Assembly: GCA_021613535.1 (NCBI GenBank)
Contig: CP075493.1
Span: forward strand, 11,160,001-11,224,000
Source of the DNA: Adineta vaga
Lineage: Eukaryota > Rotifera
DNA: 64,000 nt
Direction: 5' to 3'
Shown one piece after another: positions 1 through 13,300 of this stretch (position 1 is its first letter; each line of letters begins with the position of its first letter). The position numbers and the translations under genes were made by a program. The notes beneath the pieces are model-generated. The model made no database searches, was not told the origin of the DNA, and saw nothing but the letters and a program-made list of their open reading frames with translations.

Positions 1-903
1 GTTATTGCCGCATGATGTAGCACAAAATAGAATAGTACTGGCATCGTTTGTTTCACCATCCATTGATTCACAACAAATTGGACAATCATCCTCGGATGTA
101 ACTGGTTTTTGTTTCACTATCACTACTGTCTTAATCATATCAACACCAGTATCGAGAATTGTATTTGAATCGCCAGTTGTTGTTCGATAGGCTTCACGTA
201 CCTATATGGAAGAAATAAAACAATGCGAGTTATACAAGTGCGCAGTATACTATTTTCGTTTTACACTATACGGAAGAAAATATGGACATAGATCGTTATG
301 TCTGTGATAATATCATAGTTTACCTGTCGTTCCGCAAGTATATTTGAATTATTGAACATTTCATTTTGTTGTGCATCAGCACTGGTAAAAATCTCATTCA
401 ATTCAGTAGTTAACAATGCTTTCTGATAAAGGAATCGTGAACGACGATCAACTTTAAGGACACGATGTAAAATGAAGATAATATGTTTACATACATTACC
501 ATTCATATAATCAGGACCTATATGAGAATAAATAGAGATTTTTTGATTTAGCTAAGTAAATAAATTCTCTGCACCTACAAGTACATGATAATAAATGAGT
601 GATAATAACAGTATAAACATTGCCCGTTTGTCCAAATACTCGATATTCTCGACGAGTAGGTTCTTCTGGTATCGAACTAGTAGCCAATAGATAGAGTCTT
701 TCATTTACAGCACGTTGAATGCGATGACGAATAGCATTTGTAGGTGTCGAACGGTAACCACGGAGACGTTTTTCGATTGGAATTGATTCTACATGAGCTT
801 CTATTGTTAGTCTTTTCGTCTTCTTTCGATTTTTGGACATTGTTTGATTCGTTGAATCTTTAGCTTCTTTTTTGATAGCTAAACTTTGTGAACGTGTCCG
901 CAT
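1..903 (-). CDS. ZSWIM2-like: ZSWIM2-like SWIM + RING E3 ubiquitin ligase, 5' part (truncated at window edge)
   Basis: Three exons can be joined in frame on the minus strand: 903-579, 517-324 and 201 to beyond position 1. The introns are 578-518 (61 bp, GTAGGT..TAG) and 323-202. The first splice completes a SWIM zinc finger of form CxCx(n)CxH, read as CTCPDYMNGNVCKH. The third exon carries the start of a RING-type finger (CPICCESMDGE, then FCATSCGNN) cut by the window edge. SWIM followed by RING is the order in ZSWIM2/MEX, a ubiquitin ligase. The first 60 residues are basic and have no recognisable domain. The visible part is about 240 aa; the rest lies outside. The family call is good, orthology to ZSWIM2 itself is inference. 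Confidence 0.8.
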
Positions 904-1396
904 TATGCACTGAGATAAGACTATCTAAGAAATATAAAAGAGAAATCCAATCCAATGACAGGAGTAATTCTTTCAAACCTCCCTTTATATAGCATAAGAA
1001 TACAAGCACATGTGTGATAAAAATGAATTCTGAAATTCATCTTCTCTTGTATGATAAAAAAAAAGAAGATATTGCACAACTACGATGAAAGTACTTCAAC
1101 ATTTCTCGTTTGTTTCTATCACGCACTTACATCATGCATTGTGACATCGAGAAAAAAGAAATCTAGTTTGAAATATTCGTAGCAAAGCAATAAAAACTGT
1201 TCCGTTAATCAATATATTCTATCTAATTGCCAACTTGTATATGTATGTTTGGAATATTTGCAATGAGTTTCTAAGTAATATCTGATGTCATTCTTGAATT
1301 GAACGTGTGAATAGTTTACGTATATTGAATACATGGAAAAAAGTAGTAGTTTTAAAGAATCTTGTTTATTGTCAAAAGAAAAGGGAAAAAATAAAG
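904..1396. other. Intergenic: upstream of the SWIM-RING gene, downstream of the RNF213-like gene
   Basis: No gene seen in 493 bp. It holds the presumed promoter of the minus-strand SWIM-RING gene and the 3' flank of the RNF213-like gene. A minus-strand AATAAA (plus tttatt, 1365-1370) lies about 30 bp beyond the RNF213-like stop and is the likely poly(A) signal. Confidence 0.5.
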
Positions 1397-4300
1397 TTAT
1401 ACTCGAAGCTTCGATTTAGTGTCTTTGTTTTTAGCAGCGGTCACTTTGGTAGCTGTTGTTGATTTCGTTGTTGCATCGAACCAAGTTTGAATTTTCTGTG
1501 TTTGTCCTTGAGCACTTTGAATCTCGGTTGTTTTTTTCTGTTGTGATGATCGGTTGTTTGTTTCTTGCTTCTTTTCTAAACCTCGTAGAATAACATATGT
1601 ATGTTGAAGAAGAATATCATCATCGACAGTGAAAGTATCAAGATCAGTGACACTGATTCGATCACTCCAAAGATCTGTACGTTCCAAATAGTATTGAAGT
1701 GGTGTTTCAAGACTAACATTAGCATTTAATACACGAATCATCAATCGTTTGAGCATTGATATCCAATTATCAATACTTTTCAAGGGATCTGCAATGTTAT
1801 CTTTTTCAAATGTCATACGAGAAAAACCGGTAAGTACACGATGACGTTCTTCATCTGTAAAAGTTTCTTCAACAAGTTCTTTCTTTATATAAGCACGTAG
1901 GACTTGATCAAATGCAGTTTCTTCAATCATTTCATATAAATCAATAATATATCGTAATTGAATAGCAGAAAATGGTGGTCGACGAAGAATATTTTCATTT
2001 AAACAAGTATATGAATGAATATGATGTTCAACAAACAGTTGAATCGATGTTGTTTCGGTCGCATTTTCTGAAATACTATTTCTTAAGTAAGTAAAAACAT
2101 AATCAAGTGAACCAAGATAATTGAGAATATCATCATTATTCATCGTTGAAAGAAGACGTTGTAATTTGATTCGTTCATCGTTAGGTAATTGTTGTTGTTT
2201 AATACGAGCACGTACATCATTGATAAGTGATGTATTTTCACCATATAATTCAAATTGATAATTAAGAAAACGTAATTTATCTGTATCAATTAATACTAAT
2301 GGACTAATCATATTTCGTAAAGTAGTTTCAATTTCTTCATAATCATAGATAATATCTTTACTTTTTCCATACTGATAGTTTAAAATTAGACTATCATCAA
2401 CTAATTTTTGACTTAATTCATTTCGATCGAGACGAAGAACATTTTCTGGACGAATCGATTGCAAAGCAATATGTTTCCGTTTTGTTTCTGTATTAACTAC
2501 ATGATCAACAGTATTATGAAAATAGTTAACAATTTCATTTTGTAATTCAGCAATGGTTCGAAGAACTGCTGCAAGAAGAAGACTACTTTCATCTTTCGAA
2601 GTATTCAATAACAGTGTTGCAATACTGGTTTGTTCAGCGAACTTTTCTTTTGGAAGAGTTAATTCAAATTTTGGTGTTTGACATCCATATCGAACTTCTT
2701 TTAATTTCAATGCATACCATGCATGTAAAAAATCATCGTACAATTGTTGTATAATACGTTGATCACCACCAGTGGTTAAATAATCAAGAATCTTTTTCTC
2801 TGCAGCATCATTTCGTTTGATGCGATAATTGAATTTTTCAATCAAATAATTGATAAATACAACAATAGCATACAGATATTGAATGTTAATATAATCATCA
2901 AAACGTTTGAACAGAAATGTTGTTACTGGATAAGCTCCTTCGCCGTATGGAAGTGTTTGCATTTTCAACATAAATTCATTTAAAAGATTGCAAGTATGAA
3001 ATGTAGTAACATTGAAAAAGTTCGAAAGTGGATATTGATTTTCATCTTCAAATAATTCATCAATGAAACTATCTAATGTTGGTGCGGAATCACGTTCTTG
3101 AATAAACTCAGCATAAGCTCGTTTATATTCGGCTATTTCGTTCGGAATGGAATTGATATGTGCGAAAAGAAGTTTGTGTTCAATTAATTGTTCGATTTGA
3201 AGAATTTGTTCATTTGTATTTATGAGACCACGTTTAGCAAATTGTTCATTAACAAGATGATTGAGAAGTTTATATATCCAAATATAACATTGTTGATTAT
3301 CTGTTGATGATTGAGCAAGGAGAGTATAATCTTTTTCGAAATGATCACGAAAATGTGTAGTTGATGATAATTTAAGACGTTGTTTTAAATCATCTGCAGT
3401 TAGATAATTAACATCATGTAAAAAGAGAAGAAGACCATGTGTTAGTAAATGTATGAAACGAAAGGAGACAGGTCGATTTAAATGATCTGGTTTTTCTCCT
3501 GTATCGCTTGTTACTGCCGTCTTTATGTTATGATATCCGAAACGAGCTGCTTGATTATATCGATCAATGTGTTGATTAATCACGCGAAGACCTTCGTCAA
3601 TAGGCATTTGAATTTGAGGAGGATCACGTTGAACAAGTATATTGTATCGCTCAGCACCAATTGGCTTCTTGCATAAAGGACATGTATTTCGATCGTTAGG
3701 AACGCCACAATCCTGAAAAATAAATACCCAAGGACAATCCATCGAGCATTGAAAAATAAATCTTCCACCAGCAGCAATAACACCTCGATTGAGACGATCT
3801 TGAACTTGAGTACGTACATCCATCATTTGTGTAATAACGGGATCACTCACAGTCATGCCGGGTAAACAGATAGTAGATAGGTGTTGAGCATAATTGTTAG
3901 GCATCTGTCGTTGATTATTAAACAAAATATTGCCGAGTACAGTGATATCTTTTTGTGATCTTAAAGAAATAAATATAGCCATAATATTCAAGGCAATTAA
4001 ACGTTTGTGAATTTCAATTGATTCCATCGTCGGTTGAAGATGAAAATAAGAATTATTTGAAAAATTTGAACACAATGAAATGAGATATCTATGACCTAAT
4101 GGAGTAAACGAGCGAATCAGCTCTTGACTTAGATCACGTTCAATAAGTTGAACGAATCCGTCATCCACTAGTACATTAGGTTGAAGAAAACGACAATAAT
4201 ATTGAATGAACCATATAAGAAGGGCGTAGCTAAACTTTTGTGATGCATTACATTCAAGGATGATTCTTTTTAGGTCATTGATCTTGTCTATATTATTAAA

Positions 4301-7300
4301 GATTTCACTAGTTCGTTGAAATTCTTGTTGACACTCGAAAAGAGGTGTTGGCAGAATATAATTTCGGCGAATATCTTGTGTTTGTTGATCTCGAGGACGT
4401 TGTATGTACGGTTTAATCCAAATAATGTTACGATTCATATATCGTTCACGCATTAGATCTAAATTCATTCCGGATATTTGAAGTATTTGTTTGAGAACAA
4501 ACAACTTTAGTGTTGAACAAAAAGGAGTGTCAATACTTGTTAAAAGTTCATCCATGCGATGCATAACATCTTCTCGACTATCATTATTCAAAGCAAATCC
4601 ATAAATTTGAGTATAATATTTAAGCCAGGCAAGACTCGAAATTGTCTCTAAATCATTCACTTTTTTGATATTTTGATTTTCTCGAAAATTTCTTTCAAAA
4701 TCTGCATAAAATTCTCTCAGTTGTGGTTCTATTTGATCTCCTGATGCATCTCGCATCAACTGCATATGAAGTCGATTAACCATAAGACGGTCCACCTTTT
4801 GCGTTGTATTGTTTGCTACTTTTAGTGAATGATCGAATTGTTCATAATCTTCATTGGATGGTAATTTTCCATGATTTTCTTTTAACGTTGAGATTAAGTC
4901 AAGTTTTCGATCGACATAAGTAAAAATCTTTGCAGAATATTGCCAAAGATCATTATCATTTTCGTTCATTAGAATTAAAATATCACCATACGAATCGCCG
5001 TTGTCCGCTAACCAATCTTTCAGAAATTCGACCTCAAGTTTGACAAGTGTTCGATGAACGATATTTTCATTGACAGTGGATCCTTCCGTTCTAATCATAT
5101 TTCTTAGACCACTAATAAATTGATGAATCGCTCGACATGTATCAAATTCACCATCGAAACCTTGTTTGCAAACATCTTTAAAAATGTCCAGTGCTTTTGC
5201 AGGTAGTAAAGTAGACAGACAACGAACAAGACTAATGAACGAACGAAGTTTTTCTAGATTGTTAACCAAATATAAGGGTAAATCACGAACATTTTGTGCT
5301 ATTAAACTGTATGCTGTTGTAATTTGCTGAATGCTTTTTGTCTTATTTATTATGGATGTCGAAAGAATCAATTCTATTAAATTCATTAAACTTGTTTCAA
5401 TCATTGGATCACCCTGACATCGAAATTCCCATTTATCTTCAATTTTCGTTATTTTTGGTGGTAATTGGTAAAATTTCTCATTAGTTATAACAAGTGAATA
5501 GAACATTGAAGATTTGATCTCATCTAAAGGATTTTTAACCAGTTGTTTGCTAATCATATTACATATTTCGTCTTCATTGGTGAGTTCTAGAGTAATCTCA
5601 AATAACCGCAAGATCTCGGTTAATTCTACATAGTGTGCTAGAAATATTCCAGCATTTTGTTCTAAAGAACGAGTAGGATTACTGTTGAATATATTAAAAG
5701 TTAATTCAGGCGAAAGATAAATATTTGTTTCAGTTAAATGCAATGCGATCTGATCATGAAAATAAAGTTTAAAGAATTCTGATTCAGTAAATACTAATCC
5801 CATAAAGTCTTCACCGTAAATACTAGTGGCCTTTAATTGATTGATAGTAAAATTGATACGATTATAATTTTCATTATTATCTTCGTCTAGTTGTTGAAGT
5901 TTTTCTCGTATAATTCGAATATTTTCATATTCAGCTGTTGCACAAGGTAATTTCAAATCAAAAATAAGTTGAACTTCGATCATATCGCGATTCATTACGG
6001 TTAAATCAAGTTTTTCGAATGTTTGTATGAAACATTTTTGCCATAGTTTTGAAAGGCAGTCACGAATATTTTTATCGAAGATACTCGACAAAAAATGATA
6101 TGCATCGATCAAGTGATACTTTTCAAGATGAGCTAATAGTACTAAGAGATACGACTCATGGAAGGTTGAAATAGTTGCTTGGAAAGCATCATTGAATGTA
6201 CGTGAACCAGCAATAGTTTTACCATTTGTTAATAGATCGAATCGCCAGTCATTGAAACGTGTATTATCAGATAGTTGATCATTTTGTATTAACATCATCA
6301 AATTTTCTTCTATAATTGAACGCAGATGAAGTTCGCCCGGTTTATGATTTACGTTCGATTCAGTGATTTGTATATAGATAGCATCGCGTCTTTCATTAAT
6401 TCGTCGTTTATCATTTTCATGTAAAACAACATAACGAAATTTTGCTAAACATCGATCAACCAAATCATCGAACATACATTCGGATAGCATATACTCTGGT
6501 TGAAGCACAAGATCACGATACGAACGATTGTCAAGTATATTGCGCGGAATGAACATAGGTTTATTAAGATCATCGATCATTTGAGTTGCCCAATTACTAA
6601 ATAAAACATCGTTGGTAACTTGATTGAGTAGATTACGCTGTAAATGAAATATTAGCCAAACATCTCTATCACCTGTCAGTACACGTTCATTCAGTAAAAC
6701 ATGTTTTAGTGTGAGGATATGCTCACGTTCAGCGTGATAATCAACTCGAATCAAAAGAAAACGAATATCAGTTAACGCTTGATAATGACGCTTAATTTTG
6801 TTTGTCAACTCAAGTTCAGTTTTAAAAGCACTGAGTTTTATTTCTTCAAAATTCTTTGGTAAAACTTCGATTGAATGAAAAATTTGTGTATATGTATAGA
6901 TGATACGTGGAAGAGGCAAGTTAACTTGATTTTGAAACGATTGTTCAATAAGATTCGAAAGAGACATTGATCGATGAAGTTCATAATATTGTTTCATTAA
7001 TTCTTGTTTTTCTCGAGTTGGATCAAGAGAAAGAACAAGTGGAAGATCAAAGGAGCTGGTACGAAGTAATTTTGATTGGCAATGTTCGAGAATCATCTGT
7101 TGAATTTCATCTGTCATTTCATTTTCATCAGCTGCTATCTTCAGCTGTTCAAAAGTTTCAATAGCAAGATTACAAATCTGATCCTGACTGTAATCGACAA
7201 ACAAATGTTGCAGCAAGGGAAAATGTTTACCAACATTTTTTGGTAATAAAGTATTTAACCAAGTATGTAAATCATGAGCTATTGACAAGTACCGTGGATG

Positions 7301-10300
7301 AATTAATGATTGAATATCGATTAAATGTTTTTCAAAACGATTGAGAAAAGGTGGATCACAATTATCGAAATCTCGTTTATGAATAAAGACTACGCAATAA
7401 AAATCATCATGAACAAGACAACGTGGATGATACAATGGACCCAAAGCAATACGACAATATTTCTTTCTGGCTGATACGGCAAAATTTTGATTAAATAGAT
7501 CGTAAAGATTATCATAAACATGACCCATTTGTCGCATGATTAAAGTAATATTTGTTTCAGCATATAGAATAACATCCATTAAAACTCGATAATTGTATTC
7601 TTCAGAATATGTATTACTTGATAATAGATCGCCAGGAAATGAACTACCTACAAGTGTACGAACGCTTACCTTACGCTTCTGTTGATTGATATTAATGAAC
7701 CGTTCGACATAATCAATCGCACTGTCGCTATCAGCAATGAGCATCAGATATCGACCCGATCGATTATTAAGAGTTTGATTGAGAAGATGATCAAAAGCTG
7801 GACATGGAAATTCATTAGTAAGAGTTTCTTGATTGATATAATGACAAAATTGTTGCCATAATAATGATGATCCATCGAGAACTCCGTCGAAATTGACCTT
7901 GAGTTGTTCTCGAATAATTTTGTATTTACTTGTGTTATTGTTCATTGCCATGATACTTCGAACGATTCCTTTAATCAGACTATAATAGTCTCGAAGGCCG
8001 AAATAATTCTCATGACTAGGTTGAGTTTCTTTCAGATTTTCATAGAGATCATAATAGGCTTGAGCAAGACTTTCCATAATAATCGATTCAAGTTGAATAG
8101 CGCGACCTCCTGGTTGTAATTGCATACTGCTTGAAATAGTCGTTCCGGTCAATTGAAGATCTGTAACATTTGGATCTGGAGTTGACAAATAAAGTGCACG
8201 ATTCATTTTCGATGCATCAAGTCGCCAATTAGAGATACCAACGAAACCATATTGATTATTTTCGACTTCGAGTTCTGCATGTAACACTTTTAATGGATTA
8301 TGCGGAGAAAGTTCAGCCAAGCCGATTTCATCAAAAACAATCACCGGTAATAATTCTGCTCTACTTTTTACTCGAGAATAATTTGCTGCACGTTCAAAAA
8401 CTTTGACGATACTTTCAGAAGTACAATTTTGTGATCCTTGAAAGGATACTGCGACGAGTTCAGGTAATACTTGAAAATATGGATCTTTGGAATTTTTGCC
8501 TTTGAGATTGCTGATCAGAATTTGAACAGCTGATGACTTACTACTTCCAGGTTTTCCACATAAGAATAGAGGAATACGATTAATGATGCAAGCAAAGAGA
8601 ACAAAGATATTATCTCGCAGTGCACGATTAGATGCTGTACCTGCTGGTAATTCCATCTTTTCATCAATCAGTTGTTTTTGTTCCGATTCCAGAACATATT
8701 TTGTCAAATAGTTCGGAATTTTTGCAATTTTTGGATATTGTGCACCAATTATTGATTGCATCTTATCCTTGTAAATTTCTTGCAATTTAACAGAGCGCAA
8801 TCGAAAATAATAGCAAAGCATCAATGAAATGAAGCTTGCACGACGAGGGTAAACAGATTCATCTTTTCCATTTTTATCCGCACGTTGATTCAATGAATCA
8901 AGAAACCAATTATATAGTCGACAAAAACGAGCAATATCACGTAAACTAACGCTACTAGTATCTTCAAGATCACGAAAATGATTTTGAGATTCAACAAGAA
9001 GATCAACAATAAGTTTGAATAATGTTGAATGAGGATCGAGATGATGACATGTATTTAACATTGCTTTAATATAAACTCTTTCAGTTGATGCATCTAAATG
9101 TCCATAATCCCAAATATATTCAAGCATAGTTTCTGGAATTGGAACAACTGTATATAAAAGACGACGATTTGTTCCTGCCCACAGTCGTTCTTGTTCTTTA
9201 TAACGATTTTTTCTCAATCCAATATGAGCATCGTCATTGATTTCCATTTTTTTTGTCTTAGTACGACGTGGATTACAAGCACCAAGAAAAACCATATTCT
9301 CTGGTAGTTGATTACCGAGAAAAGTTCTTTCACAAATAATCTCTTTCAAGAGGCCAATATTACTCGTTGTATTGAATTCATCGAAAAAAATCCATAAACG
9401 TTTATTTTTGGTTTGACATTCTTTAGCTTGTTGAATATAACCTTGCACAGTTTCTAATATTTTCTCCACTCCGATGCCAGCATGCATGCGAAAAACTGTC
9501 AAGTCATCATCTAAAATCTTCTGGCATAAGAACTGAATCAAAGCAGTTTTTCCACAACCTGAACAAGAAATCGGATGAATATAGATTTTTATAAGAGTAA
9601 AAAGCATTTTTACCTGTCTCCCCCATGATTAAAACTGGAATTCTACTTTGTACTCGTGTGTATATCAGAAGCATTTTCACAAAGTTGTCTGGTGTAAGAA
9701 CGTATTCCTTTCGTAGTTCTTCGGCTATCCAAAGCTGAAATATCATCACATCAGCATGATCAATTGATTTGGGTCGAACAAGAGCGTCTTTTGTCGAGCA
9801 TATCAAACATTGTTGCTGTCGAAATTCATATTGTCGAAAGCATTTCAGACAAATCGATTTGTTGAAATATTTTCTCGACAATGAAGCCAATTTAATAAAG
9901 AATTCTGCATGTGTAAGTTTAGTATATTCAGGAAACATAGTATTCTCTTCTGATGCTCTCTTTCGTTTTGCAGCTCGCTCATATATTTTGAAATATTCAA
10001 CAAGTGCTTGAGGAACATCACTTGAGCGTTTGTAAACGAATAATGGTTCATCAGTAGCCGTTAGAATCATTGTAAAAGGCTGAATTTTGTCCCAACGAAC
10101 GATTGCATCACTGAACGCAGCTGGTTCATTAGTAGCCACTGATCGTTGTTGTTTGCGAACATTTTCAACTGATATTGAAGTAAATTGGTTTGAAGATTCA
10201 AGTAGAGTTCTAATAAGATCCACACGAAGTTGTGGATGAGGAACATGTTCAATTAAAAAATAGCCACACCGAGAGAAACCTGTAAATAAACGATGAAAAA

Positions 10301-13300
10301 TGTTAATGTAAATCGATAGTTGAGTCCATGTAATATATTCCGCATTCTTTTTTTGAAGAAAATGGTCTTGAATTAGGCGAGAACACGTATTTAAGTCTAA
10401 TATTTTAAAAGTCTCAGGATTGATATTTTTCTTTATAATAGTTTTATTGGTAATTGCTTGTAAATAGTTAGCGACGATCTGGATTTCAGGAATGTTTACG
10501 TCGAGAGCAGTCCAATCAACATGATCGATATATGATGTTCGTTGTAAATGATGAAATAGTGGAATTTCAATTAAAGCCGAATGAGGTGATGCATCAAGTT
10601 CAATATAAACAGCAGTATCATTAGGAATTCCGACAGCTTCATGGCCAAATCGAAAGCTTCGAAAAAGAAGGAGACAATAAAGAATTTCATTTAATTGTGC
10701 AATATTATCGGTAGCACCGATATCAAGATGGATTGCAGCTCTTTGTAACTGCCCATATTTTGAACGAAGTCTTTCAGCCAATAAATCAACATCATAATCT
10801 CCCGAGATAGAAAATTTTACATAGTTTTTTCCGGTGGATTGAATATGCTGACGAATCACAGTAGACTTTCCTAAACCAGTAATCTTTGATGTGATCCATT
10901 GATACTGAGGAGTCATTCGTTGAATAGTTGTTTGTAAATCATCATTATTAAGTAATTCATGATCGCGTAGAACATTAAGCATTTGCATGGATTGAAGACC
11001 ATTGATCATTTGCAGGTCTGTTGCCTTAGTTGTTGTAACAATACCCATGCGAAACTTGTGTTGTGGACGTTCTTCTATTAATGCATGTAAAAGACGAACA
11101 AATTGATCTTGAATCGATTGAGAAAGAAGTTCCGGTCGAATGAGTTGATGGCATGATTGTGAATAGAAACAACGATATATAAATGCACGTGTTTGAATCC
11201 AATTCGTGTGTTGTGTGCAGTAAAAGATATGGCAAACTGAAGGTATGGTTGATGTGATATGGAAGAGTGAAAGAATTGCACGCAGAATACCATCATTTGT
11301 GGTTTCGATGAGAGAACATTTTTTCACTCTTTGATTTTCTTCAAGTGAATCTGGTATTTGTTTTTCTTGTGAAAGTAAACGGCCAATATTTTCCAATCGA
11401 TCTTCAGGATTTTGCGGTCTATTTACTGGCTTTTCAATGGAATTTGGATCAATATTAATGTATCTCAGAAGATGATAGCCTGGATCGCATAACGATGATC
11501 GACGATAAATATAATCTTCAATCTGCCAAAACTGAGCACCAGTAAAATAGGTTAAACCTATGTGCGTCTGATACATAGTACATAATTTTGTTTCCCAGTT
11601 TTTGAGTAAAGTAGTCAATGCATCACTATTTCTTTGCAAATCATCATAAGATCCATCAGCACATGAAAACGTCTCTTGTGCAAAAGGAAAGTTTGAAACA
11701 GAAGGATGACCTGCAGTATATAATCTCGTCAGTTTTTCAATAGTAGATTCAGTAAGTGTAGCAAAACGAATAAAATTATGTAATATTTCTTTATCGCGTT
11801 CACTGTTGGCTTGCATCTCAGATTTCTTATTAATATTACTTGAATATTCTAAGAGACGTGCACGATCACGTAGTTCACTCAAATCGGCAAATGTAACTTT
11901 GTGTTGTTTTTTATTATTGTTGTTGTTGTTGGTTGTCTGAGCACGTGGAAGGTCTACATTTACATCAAATGCTGTTTCGTGACGTCCTTTACGAATAAAA
12001 GAGATAGTCGATTTTTGTAAGATATCAGCAATTTGTCGTCGTTTCGATTGTTCTTTATCAGTTAATTCTAAATGGATACGTTTTATACTTGAGACTGCCA
12101 GAGATGATGATTCAACACATGTAAGTAGATCTTTAAATTGATCATTTTTCATTAACTCAGCAAAGCAATCAATTATATGATTAAGTTGAAATGGAACATT
12201 CTCTAATTCTTGACGTTTCGTTTTCATGGTATCGTAGGCACGATCAATGAATGTCTTAACAATAGCAAAATCGAAAATTGTTTTTGTATTGATTAATGTT
12301 TCATCCCAATCATTGACGGCTTCTTGTAAATTATAGATATCATCAGCTGTAAGTGAATGAAGAAAATCGAAGAGATCTGATGATGAACTATAGTGTGAAA
12401 TAAATGCAAGTACAGTATCTGGAAGCTGCTTCTCAATCTGGTTTTGATATTGTTCATAGATCAACGCACATTCTCCACCAGGTGTGTCTTCAGTAATATC
12501 ACAAACGTGATTAAATAAAGTTGAATCACAAACAACAGACATTCTTTCACTCAGCTGTTTTAAACCGTTGCAAACATGAGAAATGTGCAAACGATTTTTC
12601 CAAAACGATACAATAGAGACTAGTTGTGGTAAAGCTGCTGTATCGAGCAATGGTTTGAGCAACTCAAGATCATTAGCAGCATGGTGAATATCTGGAAATA
12701 AATGAACAATCTGTCGTATCGGAACATCTTGTCGTGTTTCACATATGTGTTGTAATATACAATGAAATTTTTCAAGAATAGTAACAGCGTCTTGGAGAAT
12801 GCCTATGCACGTATTTCTTACCATTGCAGTTGTCTTATTCGAAAACTCAACTTCGATATCATCCGGTGATACTGAAAAATAACCATAAATTATTCATTAT
12901 ATCGTATATACGTAAAATACCTGGCTCTTGCTGTTCCGATAAATCAATATCAGTGTCTTCTCGATGTTTTTCAATTGATTCTCTGACGGCTATTAAAAGA
13001 TAAAATCATTTTCCATTAATATTTTCTCTCTCTGAAAAGTGATTCCATTCTTAGTAAAGCTTACCTTTGATTGTTGTTTTCTGTTTAAGAAATGCTCGCC
13101 AACTTTGGGCATTTACATATGGATTGAGTTTTTCAGCGTATGGTACAATCTTTTGAAATTCTTTTGGTATTTGGATTGATTGTACAATAGCTTGCTCCAA
13201 ATGATTTTGCCAATTTTGTATTTGCGTCAAATAGTCGGTCTTGTCACTTCCTTCTTGGCAATACTCATTGAGACATGTAACGATTTTTTCATTTGTTTCC

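Noticed and set aside
5-190. Plus-strand open frame at the left edge
   Set aside because: It is antisense to the RING-bearing exon 3 of the SWIM-RING gene.
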